NCBI GenBank assembly: GCA_963810195.1 | Contig: CAWEMO010000005.1 | Coordinates: forward strand, 1-64,000 | DNA from: Chersky-840 sp963810195 | Lineage (GTDB): Bacteria; Actinomycetota; Acidimicrobiia; Acidimicrobiales; UBA8190 | DNA: 64,000 nucleotides | Direction: 5' to 3' | In this document: piece by piece, positions 43,836 to 53,163 of the stretch | Layout of the letters: every line of letters begins with the position of its first letter | Numbering within the stretch: position 1 is the first letter of the stretch | Notes under the pieces: generated by a model | What the model was told of the DNA's origin: nothing | What the model saw: only the letters and a program-made list of their open reading frames with translations | Databases searched by the model: none | Program-made: the position numbers and the translations under genes

Positions 43836-46800
43836 ATGTGGGGGGTGGGCTGGTTGGGTGGAGGATCGCTTCACGGCGCGCGCCCCAAGCACGCTGCCGC
43901 TAAGAAGAAGCAGCGCTTGGGTCCGGTTCAACGCGGTGTCACACTTCCCGGAGTGCGGCACCTTGTCGGGCGCCGCGGCGGCCTCCATTCCCGTCGACCG
44001 GTGCACCCGGTGGCGGTGGCGCCCGGCTCCTCGCTTCACGCTGTCGGGAACGGCCCCCGGCGGTGGCCCGCCGTGCGAGGCGGTGGCCCGCCACGATGGT
44101 TGGGCAACAAGCGGAGGCTCGTGGCACTGGCTATGACGGCCGTCGTCTTGGCGGGGGCCGAGCTCATCGTTGTGGCGAGCACGGCCGGCGCCGCCGCCGC
44201 TCCTGTCGGCACCCTCGCCTTCAAGGCCGCCGCCGGTACCACCACCCTGGCGGTGTCGCCCCAGCACGTGGGCGACCTCCTCGCGCTGGTGGTCAAGGTC
44301 GAGTCGTCCACGGTCAAAGCGTCGTCGGTCTCCGGCGGCGGGGTGAGCTCCTGGACGCGCGCCGAAGGCCCGTACGCCGGATACAGCGGTTATGACCTGG
44401 AGATCTGGACGGGCACCGTGAGCACGACGGGGGCGTCCACCGTCACGGTGGGCTTCTCGGGCAGCGTGACGTCGGTCTACACCGCGCTGGCGAGCCAGGA
44501 GTTCTCGGCTTCGGGTTCGAGCCCGGTGTGGACGGTCGATACCGGGGGCGGGATCTCCAACGCGTCGTCGACGACGACGACGTTCCCCAGCCTCACCCCG
44601 AGCGGGACGGGTGAGCTGTACTTCGGGTACGCCGCGGTGGCCAACACGGCGTCGGCGGGGACGACGTCCGGTTTCAGCTACGCCGCCACCTCCGATGGTG
44701 ACCTCTCGGCCTACGACACGAGCGTGTCGGCTCCCGTGCAACCCACGGCCAAGCAGAGCCCGGCCGGCGTCTCGGGTGCGGTGGCGGTGCTCATCTCCGC
44801 CTCGACCACCACGTCGACCACTCCCACGGTCGCCGCGGTGAGCCCCGATTCGGGCCCCACGGCCGGAGGGACCTCGGTGGCCATCACCGGCACCAACTTC
44901 ACCGGCGTCACCGCCGTCACCTTCGGTTCCACCGTGGCCACGGGCTTCGTCGTGAACAGCACCACCTCCATCACGGTCCCGGCCCCGGCCGCAGCGGCGG
45001 GAACGGTGAACGTCACGGTCACCGCGTCGGGGACCACCACCGCAACCAGCAGCGCGGACCAGTACACGTACACGAACACGTCCTCAGGGGGGACGGTCGC
45101 GGCTGTCGGCACCCTCGCCTTCAAGGCCGCCGCCGGTACCACCACCCTGGCGGTGTCGCCCCAGCACGTGGGCGACCTCCTCGCGCTGGTGGTCAAGGTC
45201 GAGTCGTCCACGGTCAAAGCGTCGTCGGTCTCCGGCGGCGGGGTGAGCTCCTGGACGCGCGCCGAAGGCCCGTACGCCGGATACAGCGGTTATGACCTGG
45301 AGATCTGGACGGGCACCGTGAGCACGACGGGGGCGTCCACCGTCACGGTGGGCTTCTCGGGTAGCGTGACGTCGGTCTACACCGCGCTGGCGAGCCAGGA
45401 GTTCTCGGCTTCGGGTTCGAGCCCGGTGTGGACGGTCGATACCGGGGGCGGGATCTCCAACGCGTCGTCGACGACGACGACGTTCCCCAGCCTCACCCCG
45501 AGCGGGACGGGTGAGCTGTACTTCGGGTACGCCGCGGTGGCCAACACGGCGTCGGCGGGGACGACGTCCGGTTTCAGCTACGCCGCCACCTCCGATGGTG
45601 ACCTCTCGGCCTACGACACGAGCGTGTCGGCTCCCGTGCAACCCACGGCCAAGCAGAGCCCGGCCGGCGTCTCGGGTGCGGTGGCGGTGCTCATCTCCGC
45701 CTCGACCACCACGTCGACCACTCCCACGGTCGCCGCGGTGAGCCCCGATTCGGGCCCCACGGCCGGAGGGACCTCGGTGGCCATCACCGGCACCAACTTC
45801 ACCGGCGTCACCGCCGTCACCTTCGGTTCCACCGCGGCCACGGGCTTCGTCGTGAACAGCACCACCTCCATCACGGTCCCGGCCCCGGCCGCAGCGGCGG
45901 GAACGGTGAACGTCACGGTCACCGCGTCGGGGACCACCACCGCAACCAGCAGCGCGGACCAGTACAGCTATGTCGCCGCTCCCACCGTCGGCTTGGTGGC
46001 CCCGAGTTCAGGCCCCACCTCGGGAGGCACGTCGGTGACTGTCACCGGCACCAATTTCACGGGCGTGACGGCGGTGAAGTTCGGTACCACCACCGCAGCG
46101 AGCTTCAGTGTCACGAGTACCACGTCGATCGCCGTCCCCGCCCCGGCCGGCTCGGCGGGCACGGTCGACGTGACCGTCGCAGCCGCGGGGGGGACGAGCG
46201 CCACGAGCACCGCCGACCAGTTCACCTACACGGCCTCCTCCGCCCCCACCGTGAGCTCGGTGAGCCCCGGCTCCGGGCCCGTCGCCGGGGGCACGTCGGT
46301 GACCGTAACCGGCACCGGCTTCACGAGCGTCACGGCCGTGAAATTCGGCACCGTGGCGGCCACCACCTACACGGTCAACTCCACCGCCTCCATCACCGTC
46401 AACGCCCCGGCCGGCTCGGCGGGCACGGTCGACGTGACCGTCGCAGCCGCGGGGGGAACGAGCGCCACGAGCAGCGCCGACCACTACACCTACGCCACCT
46501 CCGCCTCGGCGGCCATCAGCGCGGTCGGGAGCCTGTCGGACAGCTCCGCGACGGGGGTCACCACCCTGGCGGTGACACCGCAACACGTGGGCGACCTCCT
46601 GGCCCTCGTGGTCAAGGTCGAGTCATCGACGATCACCGCCCAGTCGGTATCCGGCGGTGGGGTGGGCAGCTGGACGCGGGCCGAGGCCCCGTACTCCGGC
46701 TACACCGGCCACGACCTCGAGATCTGGACCGGGACCGTGAGCACCACGGGGGCGGCCACCATCACCGTGGGCTTCTCGAGCAGCGTGAGCTCGGTCTACA

Positions 46801-48299
46801 CCGGACTGGCCGCCCAGGAGTTCGAGGCGTCAGGCTCGAGCCCGGTGTGGGGGATCGACACCGCCGCCGGGATCTCCAACGCCTCGTCGACGACCGTGAC
46901 CTTCCCCAAGCTGACGCCCAGCGGGACCGGGGAGCTCTACTTCGGCTTCGCCGCCGTGGCCAACACCGCGACGTCGGGGACCACGTCGGGCTTCACCTAC
47001 CTCGCCACATCCGACGGGGACATGGCCGCTTACGACACCGGCGTCTCGGGGGCGGTGCAACCCACGGCCCCGCAGAGTCCGGCCGGCTTGTCAGGTGGTG
47101 TGGCGATCCTCATCACGGCATCGAGCACGCCCGCGCCTCCCACCGTTACCGCGGTCTCCCCCGACGCCGGCAACCTTGCCGGGGGATCCACCGTCACCGT
47201 CACCGGCACCAACTTCGTCGGGGTCACGGGCGTGAACTTCGGCACCGTGGCGGCGACAGGCTTCACCGTGACCAGCGCCAGCTCGATCGTGGCCACCGAT
47301 CCGGCCGGATCGGCCGGATCCGTCGATGTCACGGTCGCCACCTCGTTGGGCACATCGGGCACGAGCCCGGCGGACCAGTTCACCTACTCCGCGACTTACG
47401 TGCCGCCCGCCAGTCTCATCCCGCTCGGGGTGTACCCGCCCGAAGGCGGAGGTGACCCGGCGGGGATCGCCAGCTACGCGCAGGCCACCGGCACTCATCC
47501 CACGCTCGCGCTGGACTTCCTCGACAAGAGCGACGGCTGGGCCGGGATGGACAGCGCCAGCGGGATGCAGGCGTGGACCGGCTCGGGCTATCGCCTCGTG
47601 CTCGCGGTCCCCATCATTCCTACCAACTCGAGTGGCACCGCGGAGGGAACCTTGGCGACGGGGGCGACAGGTGCCTACGACCAGTACTTCACGACCCTGG
47701 CCCAGAACCTCGTGCAGATGGGTCTCTCCAACGCCATCTTGCGAATCGGGTGGGAATTCAACGGGAACTGGTACGCGTGGAGCGTCGCCACGTCCACCGA
47801 CGCCGCCAACTACGTGGCCTACTGGCAAAAGATCGTGACGACCATGCGGGCCGTGCCCGGCCAGCAGTTCAAGTTCTTCTGGAATCCCAACGGTCCCAGT
47901 CCTACGAGTTACTCCCCGGCCCAGGCCTATCCCGGCAACGCGTACGTGGACTATGTGGGAACCGACGTCTACGACAATTCCTGGGTAACGCCGTTTACGC
48001 CTGCAGCGGGTTGGGCGAACCAGCTTTCGCAACAGTGGGGATTGGACTGGCTGGCCTCGTTCGCCGCCCAGAACGACAAGCCCATCGCCATCGCCGAATG
48101 GTCCGACGAGTTCCGGACCGACGGGCACGGGTTCGGGGACGACCCGTCCTTCATCGACAATATGGCCGCTTGGTTCGTGAGCAACAACGTGGCCTTCACC
48201 GACAACTTCTGCTACGACTCGTCCTCCACCTACCGCAACGACCTTCTCGACGGCACGTTCCCCAACTCGTTGGCGGAATTCGAGAAGGACTTCGGATGA
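43836..48299 (+). CDS. Secreted multidomain protein: lectin-like modules, IPT/TIG domains and GH26-like catalytic domain
   Basis: A 1,487-residue exported protein. A basic N-terminal stretch precedes a hydrophobic export signal (about 95-120: RRLVALAMTAVVLAGAELIV). Then come modules of about 200 residues (GTLAFKAAAGTTTLAV...GGVSSWTRAEGPY) at about 123-325, 423-625 and, diverged, 888-1090. Five IPT/TIG domains (pattern SPxSGPxAGGTSVTVTGTNFT) lie at about 326-410, 626-710, 711-795, 800-885 and 1100-1187. The C-terminal 300 residues resemble GH26 beta-mannanase-type hydrolases: acid/base Glu in RIGWEFNGNWYAW (E1307) and nucleophile Glu in IAIAEWSDEF (E1421). It likely binds and cleaves an extracellular polysaccharide. 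ATG 43836 has a strong GGGAGGGGG upstream, but the 90 residues before the signal are odd, so a later start is possible. Confidence 0.82.
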   Translation: MWGVGWLGGGSLHGARPKHAAAKKKQRLGPVQRGVTLPGVRHLVGRRGGLHSRRPVHPVAVAPGSSLHAVGNGPRRWPAVRGGGPPRWLGNKRRLVALAMTAVVLAGAELIVVASTAGAAAAPVGTLAFKAAAGTTTLAVSPQHVGDLLALVVKVESSTVKASSVSGGGVSSWTRAEGPYAGYSGYDLEIWTGTVSTTGASTVTVGFSGSVTSVYTALASQEFSASGSSPVWTVDTGGGISNASSTTTTFPSLTPSGTGELYFGYAAVANTASAGTTSGFSYAATSDGDLSAYDTSVSAPVQPTAKQSPAGVSGAVAVLISASTTTSTTPTVAAVSPDSGPTAGGTSVAITGTNFTGVTAVTFGSTVATGFVVNSTTSITVPAPAAAAGTVNVTVTASGTTTATSSADQYTYTNTSSGGTVAAVGTLAFKAAAGTTTLAVSPQHVGDLLALVVKVESSTVKASSVSGGGVSSWTRAEGPYAGYSGYDLEIWTGTVSTTGASTVTVGFSGSVTSVYTALASQEFSASGSSPVWTVDTGGGISNASSTTTTFPSLTPSGTGELYFGYAAVANTASAGTTSGFSYAATSDGDLSAYDTSVSAPVQPTAKQSPAGVSGAVAVLISASTTTSTTPTVAAVSPDSGPTAGGTSVAITGTNFTGVTAVTFGSTAATGFVVNSTTSITVPAPAAAAGTVNVTVTASGTTTATSSADQYSYVAAPTVGLVAPSSGPTSGGTSVTVTGTNFTGVTAVKFGTTTAASFSVTSTTSIAVPAPAGSAGTVDVTVAAAGGTSATSTADQFTYTASSAPTVSSVSPGSGPVAGGTSVTVTGTGFTSVTAVKFGTVAATTYTVNSTASITVNAPAGSAGTVDVTVAAAGGTSATSSADHYTYATSASAAISAVGSLSDSSATGVTTLAVTPQHVGDLLALVVKVESSTITAQSVSGGGVGSWTRAEAPYSGYTGHDLEIWTGTVSTTGAATITVGFSSSVSSVYTGLAAQEFEASGSSPVWGIDTAAGISNASSTTVTFPKLTPSGTGELYFGFAAVANTATSGTTSGFTYLATSDGDMAAYDTGVSGAVQPTAPQSPAGLSGGVAILITASSTPAPPTVTAVSPDAGNLAGGSTVTVTGTNFVGVTGVNFGTVAATGFTVTSASSIVATDPAGSAGSVDVTVATSLGTSGTSPADQFTYSATYVPPASLIPLGVYPPEGGGDPAGIASYAQATGTHPTLALDFLDKSDGWAGMDSASGMQAWTGSGYRLVLAVPIIPTNSSGTAEGTLATGATGAYDQYFTTLAQNLVQMGLSNAILRIGWEFNGNWYAWSVATSTDAANYVAYWQKIVTTMRAVPGQQFKFFWNPNGPSPTSYSPAQAYPGNAYVDYVGTDVYDNSWVTPFTPAAGWANQLSQQWGLDWLASFAAQNDKPIAIAEWSDEFRTDGHGFGDDPSFIDNMAAWFVSNNVAFTDNFCYDSSSTYRNDLLDGTFPNSLAEFEKDFG
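44203..45966 (+). repeat. 864-bp near-identical tandem duplication (period 900 bp)
   Basis: Bases 44203-45066 recur at 45103-45966 with only two differences that I can find (near 44462/45362 and 44935/45835). Each unit encodes one lectin-like module plus one IPT domain, 288 codons. A third module (46500-47135) is clearly diverged. The duplication is recent or kept homogeneous by recombination, and is a place where assemblies may collapse. Confidence 0.95.
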
Positions 48300-48398
48300 C
48301 AACGAGTGCCACCCGGCCTCTCGGGCCGGTGTCCCAGTCTCGACCCTGCACCTGATCCGGACCCGGCACGGGTCTCGAGGCTTTCGGACCTCGCGCTC

Positions 48399-48503
48399 CG
48401 GGCCGCACAGCCCGGGGCCGCACAGCCCGGGGCCGCACAGCCCGGGGCCGCACAGCTCGGGGCCGCACAGCTCGGGGCCGTACAGCTCGGGCCGCACAGC
48501 CCG
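48399..48503. repeat. 15-bp minisatellite between the GH26 gene and the next gene
   Basis: About seven head-to-tail copies of GGGCCGCACAGCCCG with variants (AGCTCG, CGTACAG); the last copy is one base short. The rest of the 380-base stretch 48300-48681 contains no gene I can support. The array is open as pentapeptide repeats on both strands, but without a credible start or neighbouring domain. Confidence 0.8.
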
Positions 48504-48681
48504 GCACATGCTCCCGCGACCCACGGCTCCACCGTGTGGACCGGCGACCCGTTCCGTTGTCCGCGAGTTGAGCGCCATTTGGACGGCCGGTGAGGATCGC
48601 GATGCACCATGGAGCCGAGGGCACGTCGCGGAGCCTTTTCGTCCCGCGGCGCGTGGACGGAAAGCCGGATGGGGGTCCGCC

Positions 48682-49152
48682 ATGAGCGTCACGGTTCCGT
48701 TTGGCGCCCAGGGAGACGCCGGCTCCGAACTGGGGCCTGACCGCGCCCGGGCGCAGGGGACCGCGCCGGCCGTGGTGTACCTGGCGGCGGTGAAGCACAC
48801 CTTCGGCACGCTGTCGTACCGCCGTGCACTGCGGCGGGTCGCCGACGAGTGGCCCCGGGCGGTCGTGATGGACGCCGACGCCTGTGGCTTCGTGTCACGC
48901 GCCGATTGGCGCCTCCGCTGGCCGTTCATCCGCGACGGCCTCGACGGGGTGGTGGTCCTCGCCGAGGAGGACGGGTCGATCGGGCGCGAAACGTGGCTGG
49001 AGATTCGCGACGCCTTGGACTCGGGGCTGCCGTGCTGGTTCGTGACCGGGTCCGGCGACCTGGCGCCCGCGTCGTCGAGCTCCTTCCGGCTGCACTCGAC
49101 CGGCGTCCGGACCGTGAGGCGGTGGGCGCAGGCCGTTTCGCCTGGCGCCTGA
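48682..49152 (+). CDS. Conserved-looking hypothetical protein
   Basis: A 156-residue soluble protein starting at ATG 48682 in a GCC-ATG context. After a 25-residue low-complexity N-terminus, the body reads AVVYLAAVKHTFGTLSYRRALRRVADEW, AVVMDADACGF, WRLRWPFIRDGLDGVVVLAEEDGSIGR and LDSGLPCWFVTGSG, an alternating alpha/beta pattern compatible with a small Rossmann-like fold. I recognise no family. Codon use and composition fit a real gene. It precedes sigR by 53 bases on the same strand. Confidence 0.6.
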   Translation: MSVTVPFGAQGDAGSELGPDRARAQGTAPAVVYLAAVKHTFGTLSYRRALRRVADEWPRAVVMDADACGFVSRADWRLRWPFIRDGLDGVVVLAEEDGSIGRETWLEIRDALDSGLPCWFVTGSGDLAPASSSSFRLHSTGVRTVRRWAQAVSPGA

Positions 49153-49205
49153 CGCGGCGTCCCGGCGCCGACCACGGCGCGCCGCCGCCGCCACACCCAC
49201 TGGCT

Positions 49206-49796
49206 ATGGTGCAGCACATGGCCGACCGGGGTCGTTTCACAGAGCTCGCCATGCCGCACATGCAGGCGTTGTACACCGCCGCCCTGCGCATGACCCGCAA
49301 CCCCGCCGACGCCGAGGACCTCGTGCAGGAGACGTTCCTCAAGGCGTACCGCTCCTTCGACCGCTACGAGGACGGGACCAACCTCAGGGCGTGGCTCTAC
49401 AAGATCCTCACCAACACGTTCATCAACAGCTACCGCGCCGCGAAGCGACGGCCCGAGAAGGCCGACGTGGAGGACGTCGAGGACCTCTACTTGTACCACC
49501 GCATCGGGGACCTCCAATCGACCGGGGCGGGGCGGTCGGCCGAGGACGAGGTGTTCGAGCACTTCACCGACGACGAGGTCAAGAAGGCCATCGAGTCGCT
49601 CCCCGAGGCGTTCCGGATCGCCGTCCTCCTCGCCGACGTGGAAGGTTTCTCCTACAAGGAGATCGCCGATATCACCGAGGTGCCCATCGGCACGGTGATG
49701 AGCAGGATCCACCGGGGAAGAAAGGCGCTCCAGAAGGCGTTGCTCGACTTTGCCGTCGCACGCGGCCTGGTCGGGTCGACCGAGGCCGGGCGTTAA
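49206..49796 (+). CDS. sigR: ECF sigma factor, SigR/SigH (ECF12) type
   Basis: A 196-residue extracytoplasmic-function sigma factor. Region 2 is LYTAALRMTRNPADAEDLVQETFLKAYRSF with TNLRAWLYKILTNTFIN; region 4 is IESLPEAFRIAVLLADVEGF, then SYKEIADI, then PIGTVMSRIHRGRKAL. This is the SigR/SigH signature of the actinobacterial thiol-stress regulon, and the anti-sigma gene RsrA follows 11 bases later. ATG 49218 is an alternative start. In the known system the factor controls thioredoxin and mycothiol genes and its own operon. Confidence 0.93.
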   Translation: MVQHMADRGRFTELAMPHMQALYTAALRMTRNPADAEDLVQETFLKAYRSFDRYEDGTNLRAWLYKILTNTFINSYRAAKRRPEKADVEDVEDLYLYHRIGDLQSTGAGRSAEDEVFEHFTDDEVKKAIESLPEAFRIAVLLADVEGFSYKEIADITEVPIGTVMSRIHRGRKALQKALLDFAVARGLVGSTEAGR

Positions 49797-49807
49797 CCTC
49801 GGGGCTG

Positions 49808-50095
49808 ATGGGAGAACTCGAGATGGGGTCCGAAGAGTCCGAGGTCGATTGCAACGGGACCATCGAGCGGCTCTACCACTACCTCGACGGTGAGCTCACA
49901 GACGAGCGCCGCGCCGAGATCAAGGAACATCTCGACGAGTGCTCGCCGTGCCTGGGGGCCTTCGACTTCGAGCTCGAGCTCCGCCAGGTGATCGCCAACC
50001 GTTGCAAGGACCACGTCCCGGACTCCCTGCGCAAGCGGGTGCACGACGCCATCAGCGAGGAAGAGCGCCGCGAGGCGTCGGGTCGCTCGAGCTGA
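49808..50095 (+). CDS. rsrA: Zinc-binding redox-sensing anti-sigma factor (RsrA type)
   Basis: A 95-residue ZAS-family anti-sigma factor. The zinc motif H-x3-C-x2-C is seen as HLDECSPC, with the additional Cys in VDCNGTIERLYHYLDGEL and in VIANRCKDHVP, matching the RsrA cysteine pattern whose disulfide formation releases SigR under thiol stress. It follows sigR by 11 bases. ATG 49808 is used; ATG 49823 has a better-placed GGAG and gives MGSEESEVDC, so the true start may be there. Confidence 0.92.
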   Translation: MGELEMGSEESEVDCNGTIERLYHYLDGELTDERRAEIKEHLDECSPCLGAFDFELELRQVIANRCKDHVPDSLRKRVHDAISEEERREASGRSS

Positions 50096-50283
50096 TCGAG
50101 GGCCCGGGAGCCGGTCTCCGGCGCCCGGCGCACCGGACCTGATCCCGGGCACGCCGTTCCCTCGCCCCGCGCTGTCGGGGGTCGTTCACAACGGTCGAAC
50201 AACGACTCTCCCTGCCCCTCACGCCGCCTGTCGTGGGCGTCGATAGGAAGCCAAAACACGACATCGGCGGGAGGTTCAGGGGA

Positions 50284-50490
50284 ATGGAAGACCGCACCGA
50301 GTTGGGCGACCAGTCCATCGGGGCCACGGCGTTCACAGGGTATGGGCGGCCGTCGCGCACGTTCGCCTCGGGCCGCGTGTGTGCCGAGCCGGGCTGTGAC
50401 ACCAAGCTGTCGATCTACAACGACGACGAGTACTGCTGCCTGCACCTCACCCCCAGCACGCCCAGGCTGCGGGGCAAGAAGATCGCCTGA
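50284..50490 (+). CDS. Small zinc-finger-like conserved protein
   Basis: A 68-residue protein with a compact Cys/His cluster: RVCAEPGCDTKLSIYN, then DEYCCLH. The C-x4-C and C-x-H spacing suggests one zinc site, a pattern found in small actinobacterial proteins of unknown function. ATG 50284 is preceded by AGGGGA. It lies between rsrA and the metalloprotease-tilS operon, same strand. DNA or protein binding is possible; there is no direct evidence. Confidence 0.75.
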   Translation: MEDRTELGDQSIGATAFTGYGRPSRTFASGRVCAEPGCDTKLSIYNDDEYCCLHLTPSTPRLRGKKIA

Positions 50491-50529
50491 GAAGGCGGAG
50501 GTGGGCCCACGGTCCCTACACTGGGGATC

Positions 50530-51621
50530 GTGACCAGCCCGGTGTCGTGGGACGTGGCCCAACGCGTCGCCACGTGGGTGGGCTCCCGGGGCTCCTTGCT
50601 GGGCCCGCCGGGGGCAGGGACGCTCGACGCCATCACGATGGCCCAGCTCGAGGCCGACTTCTCCGAGGCCACCACGCGCGCCGAGGTCCTGGTGGTCGAG
50701 GCCACGGGGCTCCACCCCGCCACCGGCAGCGCCGAAGCCCTGGTCGTGGACCGGGCCGGCTGGGTCCAGGCGAATGTGTCCTCGTTCCGCCGCCTGCTCG
50801 AGCCGGTGCTCGAGAAGCTCGACACCGGGGGCTTGCAGGGCCCGCTGGCCGGAGCGGCACGCCGGGCCACGGGAGCCCAGCTGGGACTCGTCCTGGGGTG
50901 GATGGCCACGCGCGTCCTCGGGCAGTACGACCTGCTGCTCGCCGAGGGGGAGGACACCGGGGGCGTCGTGTCCTACGTCGGTCCCAACATCGTGGCGCTC
51001 GAACGGCGCCACGGCTTCCCGGCCAAGCAATTCCGGTTGTGGATCGCTTTGCACGAGGTCACCCACCGGTGCCAGTTCACCGGGGTCCCCTGGCTGCGGC
51101 CCCACTTCCTGTCCCTCGTCGACCAGGCCATGTCGGGCATGGTCCCCGACCCGCGCCGGTTCGTCGAGGCGCTACGCCGCGCCGCTGCGGCCGTGCGCTC
51201 CGGGAAGAACCCCCTCGACGAGGCCGGGATGCTCGGCCTGGTGGCGCCCCCCGAGCAGCTCGAGGTCATCGGCCGCATCCAGGCCATGATGAGCCTGCTC
51301 GAAGGGCACGGGGACATCACCATGGACCGCGCCGGTGCCGATGCCGTGCCCGACGCGGCGTTGTTCTCCCAGGTGCTGCGGGAGCGGCGCCGGCGAGCCA
51401 GCCTCCCGTCGCGCCTGCTCCAGCAGTTGGTCGGGATCGAGGCGAAGATGCGCCAGTACGAGGCGGGGGAGCGCTTCATCCGGGCCGTGGAGGCCACGGG
51501 CGGCCCCGAGCTGCTGGCCCGGGTGTGGGAAGGGCCCGAGATGCTTCCCACCATGGACGAGATCCGCCAACCCGAGACCTGGGTGGCGCGGATCGGGCCG
51601 GCCCGCCTCGCCACCGGCTGA
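50530..51621 (+). CDS. Zinc-dependent metalloprotease-like protein (F420-biosynthesis-associated family)
   Basis: A 363-residue protein of the actinobacterial family found just upstream of tilS, often labelled zinc-dependent metalloprotease or F420-biosynthesis-associated protein. The HExxH motif is ALHEVTHRCQF, with a third-ligand candidate in MMSLLEGHGD. SYVGPNIVALERRHGF and WLRPHF are also typical. It starts at GTG 50530. The stop TGA shares its A with the tilS start (TGATG), so the genes are translationally coupled. Proteolytic activity has not, to my knowledge, been established for the family. Confidence 0.88.
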   Translation: MTSPVSWDVAQRVATWVGSRGSLLGPPGAGTLDAITMAQLEADFSEATTRAEVLVVEATGLHPATGSAEALVVDRAGWVQANVSSFRRLLEPVLEKLDTGGLQGPLAGAARRATGAQLGLVLGWMATRVLGQYDLLLAEGEDTGGVVSYVGPNIVALERRHGFPAKQFRLWIALHEVTHRCQFTGVPWLRPHFLSLVDQAMSGMVPDPRRFVEALRRAAAAVRSGKNPLDEAGMLGLVAPPEQLEVIGRIQAMMSLLEGHGDITMDRAGADAVPDAALFSQVLRERRRRASLPSRLLQQLVGIEAKMRQYEAGERFIRAVEATGGPELLARVWEGPEMLPTMDEIRQPETWVARIGPARLATG

Positions 51622-52556
51622 TGGCGCGGTCCGAGGGCGCCGCGCCCGGGACGGCTCCGATCGGCACCGAGGCACTGCTCGACCGCTGCACGTTCCCTCC
51701 CCCCGGCACCGCTCTCGCCTGCGCGGTCTCGGGTGGCCCCGACTCCCTGGCGCTGCTGGTCCTGGCGGTCGCGGCAGGGTGCGACGTGACCGCCGTCCAC
51801 GTGGACCACGGGCTGCGCCCCGGATCGGCCGCCGAAGCCGACGTCGTGGCCGCGGCCGCCGCCGGGCTCGGTGCCCGCTTCCGCGCCACCCGGGTGGAGG
51901 TCGCCCCCGGCCCGAACCTCGAAGCCCGGGCCCGAGCGGCGCGTCGCGCCGCCCTGCCGGCCGGATCGGCCACGGGCCACACCATGGACGACCAGGCCGA
52001 GACGGTCCTGGTCAACCTCCTGCGGGGGGCGGGTCTCGACGGGCTGGCGGGAATGGTTCGGGGTCCCGCCCATCCGCTGCTCGGCATCCGCCGCTCCGAG
52101 ACCCATACCCTGTGCGACGCGGCGGGCCTCGAGGCGGTGGACGACCCGTCCAACGCCGACCGGCGTTTCGTGCGCAACCGCATCCGTCACGAGCTGCTCC
52201 CCCTGGCCAGCGCCATCGCGGGGCGCGACCTCGTGCCCGTCCTGTGCCGCCAGGCGACGCTCCTGGCCGACGAGGGGCGCCTGCTCGACGAGCTGGCGGC
52301 GGGGGTCGACCCTGGCGACGCCCGGGCCCTGAGCACGGCGCCGGCCCCGCTGGCGCGCCGCGCCGCGCGGCGCTGGTTGCGGGGAGCGGCCCCCCATCCC
52401 CCCGACCTCGCCGCGGTGGAGCGGGTCCTGGCCGTGGCCCGGGGGCTGATGGGCGCCACCGACGTCGCCCCGGGGATGCGGGTGCGGCGGTCGCGCGGGG
52501 CCCTGTCGTCGACGCCGATCGCACCGGAGGCGTCCGGTAGTGTCGGCGCCCGATGA
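51621..52556 (+). CDS. tilS: tRNA(Ile)-lysidine synthase
   Basis: A 311-residue PP-loop ATPase that makes lysidine at C34 of tRNA-Ile(CAU). The P-loop is AVSGGPDSLALL, followed by VHVDHGLRPGS, GHTMDDQAETVLVNLLRG and DPSNADRRFVRNRIRHELLP, the standard TilS motifs. The C-terminal TilS domain is short, as in actinobacteria. ATG 51621 overlaps the metalloprotease stop, and the 3' end overlaps hpt by 17 bases, showing tight coupling. Confidence 0.94.
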   Translation: MARSEGAAPGTAPIGTEALLDRCTFPPPGTALACAVSGGPDSLALLVLAVAAGCDVTAVHVDHGLRPGSAAEADVVAAAAAGLGARFRATRVEVAPGPNLEARARAARRAALPAGSATGHTMDDQAETVLVNLLRGAGLDGLAGMVRGPAHPLLGIRRSETHTLCDAAGLEAVDDPSNADRRFVRNRIRHELLPLASAIAGRDLVPVLCRQATLLADEGRLLDELAAGVDPGDARALSTAPAPLARRAARRWLRGAAPHPPDLAAVERVLAVARGLMGATDVAPGMRVRRSRGALSSTPIAPEASGSVGAR

Positions 52557-53151
52557 CCCCAGGCCGCGCCACGAGGACGCCGGCGCGACGGTGACCATCG
52601 ACCGGTGGCGCGACGACCCGGACCTCGGTCAGGTGGTGGTCGCAGAGGACGTCTTGCAGAAACGGGTGGCGGAGCTCGGCGACGAGCTCACCGTCGACTA
52701 CGATGACCGTCCCCCGCTCCTGGTGGGGGTGCTCAAGGGCGCCTTCGTGTTCATGAGCGACCTGGCGCGCGCCATCAGGTTGCCGGTCGAGATCGACGTC
52801 ATGGCGGTGGCGTCCTACGGGTCCGCCACGACCACGAGCGGGGTGGTGCGCATCGTCAAGGACCTCGACTCGGACCTGACCGACCGCCACGTCCTGGTGG
52901 TGGAGGACATCGTCGACAGCGGGCTCACGCTCTCGTACCTCCGCCGCAGCCTCCTGGCCCGGCGGCCGGCGAGCCTCGAGGTGTGCGCCCTGCTCGTGAA
53001 GGAAGGCCGTCAACGCGCCAAGCTCGACCTGCGCTATGTCGGGTTCCACATCCCCCCGGACTTCGTGGTGGGGTACGGGCTCGACGTGGCCGAGCGGTAC
53101 CGCAACGTTCCCGACATCCGGGTCTACCAGGGCCCGATCCCCGTCGACTGA
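52540..53151 (+). CDS. hpt: Hypoxanthine phosphoribosyltransferase
   Basis: A 203-residue purine salvage enzyme. The PRPP-binding motif is HVLVVEDIVDSGLT, the PPi loop is VGVLKGAFVFMSDLARAI, and the purine-binding segment near the C-terminus is DFVVGYGLDVAERYRNVPDI. GTG 52540 lies inside tilS; the first 25 residues are unconserved, so a later start is possible. In most actinobacteria ftsH follows hpt; here folE begins 12 bases later. Confidence 0.94.
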   Translation: MSAPDDPRPRHEDAGATVTIDRWRDDPDLGQVVVAEDVLQKRVAELGDELTVDYDDRPPLLVGVLKGAFVFMSDLARAIRLPVEIDVMAVASYGSATTTSGVVRIVKDLDSDLTDRHVLVVEDIVDSGLTLSYLRRSLLARRPASLEVCALLVKEGRQRAKLDLRYVGFHIPPDFVVGYGLDVAERYRNVPDIRVYQGPIPVD

Positions 53152-53163
53152 GCGGCGGGTGCC

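Noticed and set aside
47091..49712. An 873-codon minus-strand frame
   Set aside because: It overlaps the GH26 domain, the minisatellite and sigR in antisense and shows no family motif.
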